Part shown: positions 49,003 through 57,532 of the stretch, in pieces
Layout of the letters: every line of letters starts with the position of its first letter
Numbering within the stretch: the stretch's first letter is position 1
Source: Shewanella morhuae
Lineage (GTDB): Bacteria; Pseudomonadota; Gammaproteobacteria; Enterobacterales; Shewanellaceae
DNA: 64,000 nucleotides
Assembly (NCBI RefSeq): GCF_900156405.1
Contig: NZ_FTNN01000002.1
Location: 378,957 to 442,956, forward strand
Direction of reading: 5' to 3'
Made by a program: the position numbers and the translations under genes
The notes under the pieces: generated by a model
Told to the model about the DNA's origin: nothing
The model's input: the letters and a program-made list of their open reading frames with translations, nothing else
Database searches by the model: none

Positions 49003-50754
49003 GTGCCACACTCTGCTCATTTGTTTTCTTTAAGGATCGCCCACGCACTCACTGAAGCTTGCGTGAAGGATAAGTATTCGTTTAAACGTTTTGGACAAGA
49101 TATTCTTGCAGGCCTCACCGTAGGTATTATCGCCATTCCGTTAGCAATGGCATTGGCGATTGCCAGTGGTGTTGCGCCGCAATATGGCTTATATACCGCG
49201 ATTGTCGGCGGTTTTATTATCGCCATGTCGGGTGGCTCACGTTACAGTGTGTCAGGCCCAACGGCGGCATTTGTAGTATTACTTTACCCCATTGCCCAAC
49301 AATTTGGTTTAGCCGGATTATTAGTCGCGACAGTGATGTCAGGAATGATACTTGTCGGTATGGCGACGCTACGCTTAGGCCGGTTGATTCTGTATATTCC
49401 TGAATCCGTCACCTTAGGTTTTACCGCGGGCATTGGCGTTGTTATCGCCACCTTACAGCTCAAAGACTTTTTCGGACTCGAGATTGCCCATATGCCAGAA
49501 CAATATTTGGCTAAGCTAATGGCATTAGCTCAAGCGTTGCCCTCAGTCCATTTACCTAGCCTACTGGTCGCCTCGGCCACATTAGCCATTATGTTGCTGT
49601 GGCCAAAACTCAAAACCCCCGTACCTGCGCATCTTCCGGCCATTATACTTGGCACTGTGCTCGCTTTAGTCCTCAATGCGATGGGGGCAGACATAGAAAC
49701 CATAGGCACCCGTTTCCACTATCAACTCAGTGATGGCAGTACAGGCATGGGGATACCAGCCATACTACCCAGCTTCGAATGGCCTTGGTTACAAGCAGGT
49801 GTCAATGGCCAAGCCTTTGAATTTAATCTCGCCACTTTTCAAGCCTTATTGCCCGCCGCATTTGCCATAGCCATGTTAGGTGCGATTGAATCATTACTTT
49901 GCGCCGTTGTGCTCGATGGTATGACAGGTAAACGTCACAGTGCCAACAGTGAGTTATTAGGCCAAGGCATAGGTAATATCATCACACCATTTTTTGGCGG
50001 CATACCAGCAACGGCAGCAATTGCGCGCAGCGCGGCAAACGTCAAAGCTGGTGCACAAAGCCCGATTGCTGCCATGATCCACGCCATAGTGGTACTGTTT
50101 GGCTTAGTCGTCTTAGCGGGAGTATTAGCCTATTTACCCATGTCGACTATGGCTGCACTGTTACTCGTTGTAGCTTGGAATATGAGCGAAGCCCATAAAG
50201 CAGTACATTTAATTAAAACGGCGCCCACCAGCGATATCATGGTCTTTTTCAGCTGTTTCTCATTAACTGTTATTTTCGACATGGTGATCGCCATCAGTGT
50301 AGGAATCATCCTAGCGGCCTTGCTGTTTATGAAGGAAATTGCTGAGATGACAAAGCTTTATGATGTCAGTAACAATAAGCGTTATGTCGAGCAAGAATTA
50401 CCCGATGATTGGGCCGTGATCAAAATTAATGGACCATTATTTTTCGCTGCAGCCGACCGTATTTTTGCTGAAATTGCCAGCCTCACTGAAGATAAACACG
50501 TGATTGTGCTTTATCTCGATGGCGTCTCTATTTTAGATGCCGGTGGTTTAGCCGCACTGAGCAAGCTGATTGAAAGATGTAAAGTGAATAGAACCAAGCT
50601 CATTATTACCGATCTCCAATTCCAGCCAATCCGTACCTTGGCCAGAGCCAGAGTTCAGCCAATTGAAGGTGTATTGAAGTTTTACCCCACATTGCGTGAG
50701 GCCATAACTGAAGCACCAATATGCACTCAGCATACAGAAATCACGTCGCCTTAG
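49003..50754 (+). CDS. SulP-family anion transporter with STAS domain
   Basis: A 583-residue transporter with about 12-14 helices (DILAGLTVGIIAIPLAMALAIASG is the usual SulP N-terminal block, seen as LAGLTVGIIAIPLAMALA) and a C-terminal cytoplasmic STAS domain (about 440-570, with VIVLYLDGVSILDAGGLAAL). Substrates in the family are sulphate, bicarbonate or dicarboxylates, not decidable here. I start at GTG, preceded at 6 bp by GGAAA; an open frame to a TTG eleven codons upstream exists. It has its own terminator. No carbonic anhydrase is adjacent. Confidence 0.9.
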   Translation: MPHSAHLFSLRIAHALTEACVKDKYSFKRFGQDILAGLTVGIIAIPLAMALAIASGVAPQYGLYTAIVGGFIIAMSGGSRYSVSGPTAAFVVLLYPIAQQFGLAGLLVATVMSGMILVGMATLRLGRLILYIPESVTLGFTAGIGVVIATLQLKDFFGLEIAHMPEQYLAKLMALAQALPSVHLPSLLVASATLAIMLLWPKLKTPVPAHLPAIILGTVLALVLNAMGADIETIGTRFHYQLSDGSTGMGIPAILPSFEWPWLQAGVNGQAFEFNLATFQALLPAAFAIAMLGAIESLLCAVVLDGMTGKRHSANSELLGQGIGNIITPFFGGIPATAAIARSAANVKAGAQSPIAAMIHAIVVLFGLVVLAGVLAYLPMSTMAALLLVVAWNMSEAHKAVHLIKTAPTSDIMVFFSCFSLTVIFDMVIAISVGIILAALLFMKEIAEMTKLYDVSNNKRYVEQELPDDWAVIKINGPLFFAAADRIFAEIASLTEDKHVIVLYLDGVSILDAGGLAALSKLIERCKVNRTKLIITDLQFQPIRTLARARVQPIEGVLKFYPTLREAITEAPICTQHTEITSP

Positions 50755-50813
50755 TCGTGTTAAGCCAATATCATTACGCTTTATCAGCAAATTTAACGCC
50801 TGCAGAACAATAG

Positions 50814-50843
50814 AAAGACCCAAGGTTTAATGGGTCTTTCTCT
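50814..50843 (+). terminator. Terminator of the SulP gene
   Basis: GAAAGACCCAAGGTTTAATGGGTCTTTC hairpin with a short T/C-rich tail, about 60 bp after the stop. Confidence 0.7.
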
Positions 50844-51035
50844 CAGTAAATCCCCTCATAAATCCAACAATATTAAAGACGATCTCCCCATGCAAAAACG
50901 GGCAGAAATCATTAGGAACATGGTATTATTCTGCCCCATGATGCTTGCTAGCGATTACGCCTAGATAGATATCAACTGTACCCAAGCCTGAAAATGGCTA
51001 AAATATAATTAAAATTAGTGAGTTAAGGAGTTATC

Positions 51036-51527
51036 ATGCAAGCCCTTGTTGCTGTTGTTATGGGTTCTAAAAGTGATTGGCCCACTATGGAAGCCGCCGC
51101 TGAAATAATGGATAAACTGCAAGTGCCTTATCATGTTGAAGTGGTTTCCGCCCATAGAACGCCAGATAAACTCATGGAGTTTGCAGCCTCTGCCGCCGAT
51201 CGTGGTTTTAAAATCATCATTGGTGGCGCCGGTGGTGCAGCGCACTTACCCGGTATGATTGCCTCTAAAACTCGTTTACCCGTATTAGGTGTGCCGGTAC
51301 AAAGTAAAGCCCTGTCAGGCATGGATAGCTTATTGTCTATCGTGCAAATGCCAAAAGGCATCGCCGTTGGTACCTTAGCTATTGGCACTGCTGGCGCATT
51401 TAACGCAGGATTATTGGCCTGCCAAATACTAGCAAATAATGATGCTGAACTGGCAAAACGCGTAGAAGCATTCAGAGAAGAACAAACCCGTGCGGTACTG
51501 GACAACCCAGACCCGAGGGAAGCCTAA
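51036..51527 (+). CDS. purE: N5-carboxyaminoimidazole ribonucleotide mutase
   Basis: A 163-residue class I Pur[20 protein letters not shown], the active-site [13 protein letters not shown] (His near 45), [14 protein letters not shown] and [19 protein letters not shown] are visible. It converts N5-CAIR to CAIR in purine biosynthesis and overlaps purK by one base. Confidence 0.97.
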   Translation: MQALVAVVMGSKSDWPTMEAAAEIMDKLQVPYHVEVVSAHRTPDKLMEFAASAADRGFKIIIGGAGGAAHLPGMIASKTRLPVLGVPVQSKALSGMDSLLSIVQMPKGIAVGTLAIGTAGAFNAGLLACQILANNDAELAKRVEAFREEQTRAVLDNPDPREA

Positions 51528-52618
51528 TGACTCAGACAAACACGAAACCTAAGGTTTGGGTATTAGGTAATGGTCAGTTGGGGGCAATGCTAACCCACGC
51601 GGGTGAGCCATTAGCGATTGAAGTTCACGCCGTTGATATTATGACGCCTACCGATGAAATTCTACCGCTAGCGCCCCATGACATCATTACCGCCGAGCGC
51701 GAGCAATGGCCAGAATCCGCCCTTAGCTTACAACTGAGTTCTCACCCCCATTTTGTTAATGGTCCGGTATTTAGCCGTTTAGCCGACCGTTTTAGCCAAA
51801 AAAGCCTGCTTGATCAACTCAATGTGCCTACGGCGCCTTGGGTGTTAGTCGACGATACCACCCAAGTTGCAACGCTGTACCAAAACTACGGCCCAAGAGT
51901 ATTAATGAAACGCCGTACCGGTGGTTATGACGGTAAAGGTCAACATTGGCTCAAACAAGCCGAAGCGGGTGATATTCCACACGACTGGCGTAACCTCGCC
52001 ATTGCAGAACAAGCCATTAACTTTGATGAAGAAATATCATTAGTCGGTGTACGTACCCGTGCAGGCGAATGTGTGTTTTATCCACTGACACTTAACTTGC
52101 ATCAAGACGGCATTTTAATGGCATCCATTGCGCCACTAACACGCTTAAACCATTTGCAAACCCAAGCTGAAACCATGCTTAGCGCAATTATGCACGAGCT
52201 TGACTACGTTGGCGTAATGGCAATGGAATGTTTCCGTGTTGGCGACAAACTGCTGGTAAATGAGCTTGCACCGCGAGTACATAACTCCGGACATTGGACT
52301 CAAGCCGGTACTCATATGGATCAATTCCAATTACACCTTAGGGCACTTTGTGGGGTTACGATCCCGCAACCACAAGTAAACTTTCAATGTGTTATGGTCA
52401 ATCTTATTGGTATTGAACATGATTCACGCTGGTTAAGTTTGCCCAATGCTGAGTTGTATTGGTACAACAAAGAAGTGCGCCCTGGTCGTAAAGTTGGACA
52501 TTTAAACCTTTCGGTGCCCAATATGGCAGTGTTTAAAAGCAGCATTACCGCCTTACAAACATGGATGCCAGTGCAATATCAGGCTCCGTTAGCGTGGATA
52601 TTGGCTGAACTCACATAA
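51527..52618 (+). CDS. purK: N5-carboxyaminoimidazole ribonucleotide synthase
   Basis: A 363-residue ATP-grasp enzyme that makes N5-CAIR from AIR, bicarbonate and ATP. VWVLGNGQLGAMLTHA opens the protein, VLMKRRTGGYDGKGQ and EQAINFDEEISLVGVR are ATP-grasp segments, and NELAPRVHNSGHWT is the family signature. Its ATG overlaps the purE stop (TAATG), so it is translationally coupled. A 13-bp stem terminator follows. Confidence 0.97.
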   Translation: MTQTNTKPKVWVLGNGQLGAMLTHAGEPLAIEVHAVDIMTPTDEILPLAPHDIITAEREQWPESALSLQLSSHPHFVNGPVFSRLADRFSQKSLLDQLNVPTAPWVLVDDTTQVATLYQNYGPRVLMKRRTGGYDGKGQHWLKQAEAGDIPHDWRNLAIAEQAINFDEEISLVGVRTRAGECVFYPLTLNLHQDGILMASIAPLTRLNHLQTQAETMLSAIMHELDYVGVMAMECFRVGDKLLVNELAPRVHNSGHWTQAGTHMDQFQLHLRALCGVTIPQPQVNFQCVMVNLIGIEHDSRWLSLPNAELYWYNKEVRPGRKVGHLNLSVPNMAVFKSSITALQTWMPVQYQAPLAWILAELT

Positions 52619-52652
52619 TAATTACGTTAATGTCGTATTTTATCCACAAATC

Positions 52653-52692
52653 ACTGATATGAAACGATTCAATGTTTCATATCAGTTTATAT
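52653..52692 (+). terminator. purE-purK terminator
   Basis: A perfect 13-bp stem, ACTGATATGAAAC / GTTTCATATCAGT, is followed by TTATATTTT, 35 bp after the purK stop. Confidence 0.8.
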
Positions 52693-52792
52693 TTTAATTT
52701 CCGTTATATACTTAACTAACGGAGCATAAATAAGTTAATGATGTATCGCATTAAATGAAAGCTAGCACTAACCCCAATAAAGGAATATTAGA

Positions 52793-54055
52793 GTGAAATT
52801 AAGGGATAATTTCAAACGTAAAACGATAGATCGCTTAGATTATCGCTATCATCTGTTACTACTTATTGTGCCGATATGTCTATTCGTGCTGCTATTTATC
52901 TTTAATGCGCCAACTGAAAACTGGACCATTCTACCCTTACTATTTGTTTGTATCATTTACATCTTTGCCTATAGCCTAACTTACTACTTGCATCAAGGAC
53001 GTCTGACTCGACTTTGGCAACACTTAGAACAAGTCGTCACGATGAATGATGCGATTTACGAACTGGCACACCTCTCAAGCCATTATAAAAATGAACATGC
53101 TTTTCTTGATGCCTTACTCAACAAAGCCGTATATGTGATTAATGGTGCCGAAATGGGTAGCATCATTAAGGTCAATGAAAACAATAATAAACTGCATTTT
53201 GAAGCGGGTGTAGGACTCGACTTAACAAAACTCAGATTGCTGGACTTCACCTTAGAACAAACCTTTGAATATCGACTCACAAAAGGAAGATGTGATCAGG
53301 TAGTTGTTGTTAATAATATCGAAAATATTAATGCAGGCAGTACCTTATCCAAAGAAGATCAACAAGTTTTACTTACAGCATCTAAGCAGCCGATACGTTC
53401 AACTCTGTCTAGCCCTATCCGTATTGACGGCAGGCTTTATGGCATGCTAAACCTCGACAGTAGCAGCGTCGGTGCTTTTAGCGATTATGATCGTAATTTG
53501 GTATCAATTCTGACCCACGAAGCCAGTAATGCCATTGCGCTTTATCAAAAATCACAACAGATCACTAAGCTCGCTAACTTTGATTCGCTAACTGGACTTT
53601 ATAACCGAAAAAACTTTGAAGATGAACTACAGCACTGGCAACAGAAACCTCACCTTGGCAGCTTTCTGCTCATTATCGATATGGATAATTTAAAAGCCAT
53701 CAACGATGCCTATGGACACCAAATGGGGGATATCGCCATCATTCAGACAGCGAATGCCATACTGAAGTGCTGGCAGAATAATGCAATTATCTCCCGCTTT
53801 GGAGGCGATGAATTTGTGGTTTTATGCCATGGCCCACAAACTCAAATTGAACAAGATTTAGAGAACATGCGTAAAAATTTAAACCACGAATCAGAGCTTA
53901 ACCTCAGTTTTAGTTATGGCATTGCGATTTTTGAAAACGATTGGTCTCAATCCTTCAAAATAGCTGATCATGCAATGTATGAACAAAAACGGGCAAAGAA
54001 AAAAGCCATAAAAGCGTTAGAGGCCTTCGCAATAAAAGCCCAACACACTAATTGA
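52793..54055 (+). CDS. Membrane diguanylate cyclase, GAF-GGDEF
   Basis: A 420-residue protein with two N-terminal membrane segments (about 22-68), a GAF-like domain (about 95-250) and a C-terminal GGDEF domain with intact active site SRFGGDEFVVLC (near 335) plus FDSLTGLYNRKNF and IDMDNLKAINDAYGHQMGD. It should make cyclic di-GMP. The RxxD product-inhibition site before GGDEF is not seen. The start is GTG with AAAGGA at good spacing. It is not in an operon; a MITE follows about 35 bp downstream. Confidence 0.9.
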   Translation: MKLRDNFKRKTIDRLDYRYHLLLLIVPICLFVLLFIFNAPTENWTILPLLFVCIIYIFAYSLTYYLHQGRLTRLWQHLEQVVTMNDAIYELAHLSSHYKNEHAFLDALLNKAVYVINGAEMGSIIKVNENNNKLHFEAGVGLDLTKLRLLDFTLEQTFEYRLTKGRCDQVVVVNNIENINAGSTLSKEDQQVLLTASKQPIRSTLSSPIRIDGRLYGMLNLDSSSVGAFSDYDRNLVSILTHEASNAIALYQKSQQITKLANFDSLTGLYNRKNFEDELQHWQQKPHLGSFLLIIDMDNLKAINDAYGHQMGDIAIIQTANAILKCWQNNAIISRFGGDEFVVLCHGPQTQIEQDLENMRKNLNHESELNLSFSYGIAIFENDWSQSFKIADHAMYEQKRAKKKAIKALEAFAIKAQHTN

Positions 54056-54091
54056 AGTTGAGGCCAATATTTAAATCCAGTGTTAGCAATA

Positions 54092-54369
54092 ATACCAATC
54101 GTATTAACTATCTGTTCATTCAGCGGGAGTTCAACGCGCTTTAGACAAGGCGAAGGCTTGAAGGCATAGTGGTGCTCTGTCGAAAGCCTTAAACGCAGTA
54201 TAAAGCGTGTTGCCATGCAGTTAAATCAGCCGCCCTTTGGGAGCCTCACCGGTATCCCACTTCCGTGTTGCATTAACTTAAAAGGGAATGACCATTTCTG
54301 CGTCAATGCGCCTCGGATTGAAATACCGGTGAGGCTCTGAACTGATTAGATAGTTAATGTGACTGGTAT
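54092..54369. mobile_element. MITE-like non-coding element with inverted ends
   Basis: About 278 bp bounded by imperfect inverted ends (ATACCAATCGTATTAACTAT and, read from the other end, ATACCAGTCACATTAACTAT) next to TA dinucleotides. Inside, a perfect 15-bp inverted pair GAGCCTCACCGGTAT (54241-54255) and its complement (54323-54337) can form a second hairpin. It encodes no transposase. It fits a miniature inverted-repeat element mobilised by an IS elsewhere in the genome; family unknown. Confidence 0.8.
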
Positions 54370-54413
54370 AAACTTCAAGATTAAAAATGTTAACACTGGC
54401 ACAACGCTCAAGC

Positions 54414-55040
54414 TTAACCAAAAAATAAACGCCATAGCCAAGATGAATCTAACTCTTTTTGACAGGTTTTATATTGAGCCGCATAGCGTTTAGATCTCGC
54501 ATCCACTTTGCTCGCGACCTTCACTAACCAAGCTTTTGATTTATAACTGCCGCGGCGATAACCGCCCCAACCTTCGTGATAATTAAGATACTGAGCCCTT
54601 GCATCCCACTTAGAGATACCATTTATTTTATTGGTTTTACTGATAAACCAACCCATAAAATCTATTGCATCATCAAAATTACTGCGACTCGACCAACTGT
54701 TCCCCGTCTCACGCACATAATCGTCCCATGTCATAGTTTTTGCTTGCGCATAGCCGTAGGCATCACTGGCACGCCCAATCGGGATAAAACCTAAAAAGTA
54801 CTGCATAGGAGGTGCGGCATTATGCTTGAATGAACTTTCTTGATACATCATCGCTAATGGGACATGAACCGGTACACCCCATTTGTCGCGGGCATCTTTA
54901 GCGGCTTCATACCAACCACGGTGTTCTTGAAATATCTCACACAAATTTTCAGGAGATTTAGGAGGAGATGTTGCGCAACCAGATAAAATACCCAGCGTCG
55001 AAAACAGCAAAATAGCGGAAAGCCTATTCATTAATATCAT
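54414..55040 (-). CDS. SLT-like (lytic transglycosylase) lipoprotein
   Basis: A 208-residue lipoprotein (lipobox LSGC, Cys near 22) with a single lysozyme-like domain. The likely catalytic Glu is in AMMYQESSFKHN (near 68); SDAYGYAQ matches the GxxQ-type motif and YLNYHEGWGGYRRG the C-terminal Y motif of SLT domains. It may cut or remodel peptidoglycan at the outer membrane. The start is uncertain among ATGs at codons 1, 10 and 13 of the longest frame; I use the second because it leaves a normal signal peptide. It stands alone after the MITE. Confidence 0.8.
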   Translation of the reverse strand: MILMNRLSAILLFSTLGILSGCATSPPKSPENLCEIFQEHRGWYEAAKDARDKWGVPVHVPLAMMYQESSFKHNAAPPMQYFLGFIPIGRASDAYGYAQAKTMTWDDYVRETGNSWSSRSNFDDAIDFMGWFISKTNKINGISKWDARAQYLNYHEGWGGYRRGSYKSKAWLVKVASKVDARSKRYAAQYKTCQKELDSSWLWRLFFG

Positions 55041-55237
55041 GTTCTTTATAGAGTTAGCTGGCAACATGATGTCATAGACTCAGCTTGAGGCAAGCATAAA
55101 AAACATTTTTTAGCGCTTAGATCACCTAAACGCTATCGCGAAACTATCATAGTAACAAGATAATCTGCAGTGATAACAAGTTGAATTAATAGTCCTAAAC
55201 AGAATGGAGTGACATAAATACAACGGATATGATGTTG

Positions 55238-55702
55238 CTATTTCGTTTCAGGACTCAGTTCAAATTGACACTCGTGCTGCTCTTGTAGCCATACACCGGG
55301 CTCCCAATAAGCGGTATCTTTTCCCATATAACGCTTATCGGTGTGGAGTAGTGCTCCTAAGTGATAACGCTGATGGCTCTGGATGTTAAGCTTCAATACT
55401 TTAGGAACCCGTGCAGTAACCGTAACCGATAAGTTAGGATCGTCAATCAATTCTGCCACTGTAAACTCATATTCACCGGGCGCTAACTGATAGTTAGGTT
55501 TCGAAACCACAGCTTGGCCATTTAAATGCGTTACCACAACACGATACCAATGCGTACTTGCATCGGGTTGCAGATAACCTGACACAGTACCACAGCCCAA
55601 AGGGGCTTCGGGTGAAGAGGCGCAACCCGATAAGAAGGCTCCCCCTCCAATCATAATTGCAGTGACGCTCAAACGCACATAAGAGCGTAAACTCGCTGTC
55701 AC
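55238..55702 (-). CDS. Small lipoprotein coupled to gshA
   Basis: A 154-residue protein with a clear lipobox (FLSGC, Cys near 27) followed by a predicted beta-rich domain (HWYRVVVTHLNGQAVVSKPNYQL ... is seen as WYRVVVTHLNGQAVVS). I do not recognise the family. Its GTG start overlaps the gshA stop by 4 bp (GTGA), so it is translated with gshA. No function is assigned. Confidence 0.78.
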   Translation of the reverse strand: MTASLRSYVRLSVTAIMIGGGAFLSGCASSPEAPLGCGTVSGYLQPDASTHWYRVVVTHLNGQAVVSKPNYQLAPGEYEFTVAELIDDPNLSVTVTARVPKVLKLNIQSHQRYHLGALLHTDKRYMGKDTAYWEPGVWLQEQHECQFELSPETK

Positions 55703-57270
55703 GACGTCATACCAAAATACTCTTTAAGATAATCATCAAAGGCAACCTTACTTTGAGCAGCTTCTAACTCGGCTTGTTTTTTTAGTGAGCTAACAGCTTC
55801 AGCTTGGTATTGTGCAATGGTTTCACTAGATAATGGATAATCAACAAAGTATTGATAATATTGCTGCGCCAATGTCATCACCCACTGACCATGATCTTGT
55901 CCTTGGTGGATCACGTTTTGCAGCACTTGTCCCGATAAAGTTAAATCAGGATCTTCAATCGCCTTACGCCAATGGGCTAAAGTCGCTTGATAATCTGTTT
56001 TTTCACCATCGAGTAACACCGCTAGCGTTTGTAATGAATCGAACAGTTGCTCCAACCAGATTTTCAGTGGCAGAGTTCCCTCAGCAGTTGATAACTCAAG
56101 CCCAGGTTTACGGCCTTCAAGTACAACAGCTTTAAGATTCGCTCCGAGCCTCGCCTCTTCAGTTGCATCAGACTTAGGTGATTCTGTTAATAAACAATAC
56201 AGCAGGAATAAATCAAGAAAACGCACTTGCGTCATCTCGATTCCGATAGGGCTGAATGGATTGACATCCAAAGCCCTAACTTCAATATATTCAACCCCAG
56301 CACGCGCTAAGGCTTCAGATGGCTTCTCACCACTACGTGTCACGCGCTTAGCGCGAATAGGTGAGTAAAACTCATTTTCAATCTGTAATACGTTGGCATT
56401 AAGTTGACGGTATTCGCCATCAACTTTAACGCCGATATTAGCAAAGCTTGCCGATGGCATTTTGATCGCCGCATTTATGCCTGCCAAATACTCAGGTAAA
56501 GAGTTATAGCTAATATTGAGGTCTTCTTGCTCTTTATTGGTGTAGCCTAAATCGCTCATACGTAATGACGTAGCATAAGGCAGATATAGCGTGCCCTTGC
56601 CAGTCTTTTCAAACTTAAGGTCGGTTTTCTGATTTTTGATAAAAGAGCTGCATAACGCTGGTGAAGCGCCAAAAAAATACGGTAACACCCAGACTAAACG
56701 ACGGTAGTTACGGATCAAGCCAAAATAAGACTCTGAAATAAAATCATCGTAACTGAACCGCTTATCGCTAAGATCATACAAACGTTGCCATAATTCTTGC
56801 GATACCGAAAAATTAAAGTGTACCCCTGAGATGATCTGCATCAGAGCGCCATAACGGTAGGTCAAGCCTTTACGATATAACGTTTTCATCATGCCGGTAT
56901 TTGATGAGCCATAACGAGCTACGGGGATCTGCTGCTCATCTTTCACATAACAAGGCATACTCACAGGCCATAAGCGTTGACCATTTAAATTACGCACGCT
57001 AAAAGCATGGGTTTCAGTTAACCCACTTAACAGTTGTTCAACATCGTGATGAACAGGAGTAATAAACTCAAGCAAAGCTTCACTGTAATCAGTGGTTATA
57101 CGCGAATGCATTAACGCCGAGCCTAATACTTCTGGGTGCGTATCTAGGGCTAAATAGCCCGATTCATCAATGCGTAATGCCTCACGCTCTATGCCACGTA
57201 ACATACCTAAGAGTGCTGTGCGCCCGTTGGCGTCGGAGAAATTTTGTACTAATTCATTGAATGACTTCAA
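55699..57270 (-). CDS. gshA: Glutamate-cysteine ligase
   Basis: A 523-residue class I (gammaproteobacterial) glutamate-cysteine ligase, first step of glutathione synthesis. Typical segments are GIEREALRIDESGYLA near the N-terminus, TTDYSEALLEFITP, GVHFNFSVS, YIEVRALDVNPFSPIGI and ATSLRMSDLGYTN. It uses an ATG at the start of the family block. The lipoprotein gene follows with a 4-bp overlap. gshB is not in the window. Confidence 0.97.
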   Translation of the reverse strand: MKSFNELVQNFSDANGRTALLGMLRGIEREALRIDESGYLALDTHPEVLGSALMHSRITTDYSEALLEFITPVHHDVEQLLSGLTETHAFSVRNLNGQRLWPVSMPCYVKDEQQIPVARYGSSNTGMMKTLYRKGLTYRYGALMQIISGVHFNFSVSQELWQRLYDLSDKRFSYDDFISESYFGLIRNYRRLVWVLPYFFGASPALCSSFIKNQKTDLKFEKTGKGTLYLPYATSLRMSDLGYTNKEQEDLNISYNSLPEYLAGINAAIKMPSASFANIGVKVDGEYRQLNANVLQIENEFYSPIRAKRVTRSGEKPSEALARAGVEYIEVRALDVNPFSPIGIEMTQVRFLDLFLLYCLLTESPKSDATEEARLGANLKAVVLEGRKPGLELSTAEGTLPLKIWLEQLFDSLQTLAVLLDGEKTDYQATLAHWRKAIEDPDLTLSGQVLQNVIHQGQDHGQWVMTLAQQYYQYFVDYPLSSETIAQYQAEAVSSLKKQAELEAAQSKVAFDDYLKEYFGMTS

Positions 57271-57417
57271 TTTGCGCTTCTCTAATTGGTGATTCGCTAT
57301 CGCGACAAGGTAACCGTCAGACCTTTATTTTGAGGCTTATCTTACAAGATACGCCTCAAAATAAATCTAAACCTGTCCATGTGGCAAGCCAAATTCACGC
57401 TTTGCGTGATTTAAAAT

Positions 57418-57448
57418 AAATGGTGGTAGCTAATGCTACCACCATTTT
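57418..57448. terminator. Terminator between M16 peptidase gene and gshA
   Basis: AATGGTGGTAGCTAATGCTACCACCATT hairpin with T runs on both strands. It lies about 85 bp after the M16 stop on the minus strand and would end that transcript. Confidence 0.8.
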
Positions 57449-57532
57449 TCGATGTAAATATCAGTAGAATAGTTGGTAAACCACCACTAACAATATACTC
57501 GCCTAAACCCTATATAAGGGCAAAATAGCCAT

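Noticed and set aside
50889..50906. Possible PurR box upstream of purE
   Set aside because: TGCAAAAACGGGCAG shares only one half-site with the PurR consensus and is not palindromic.
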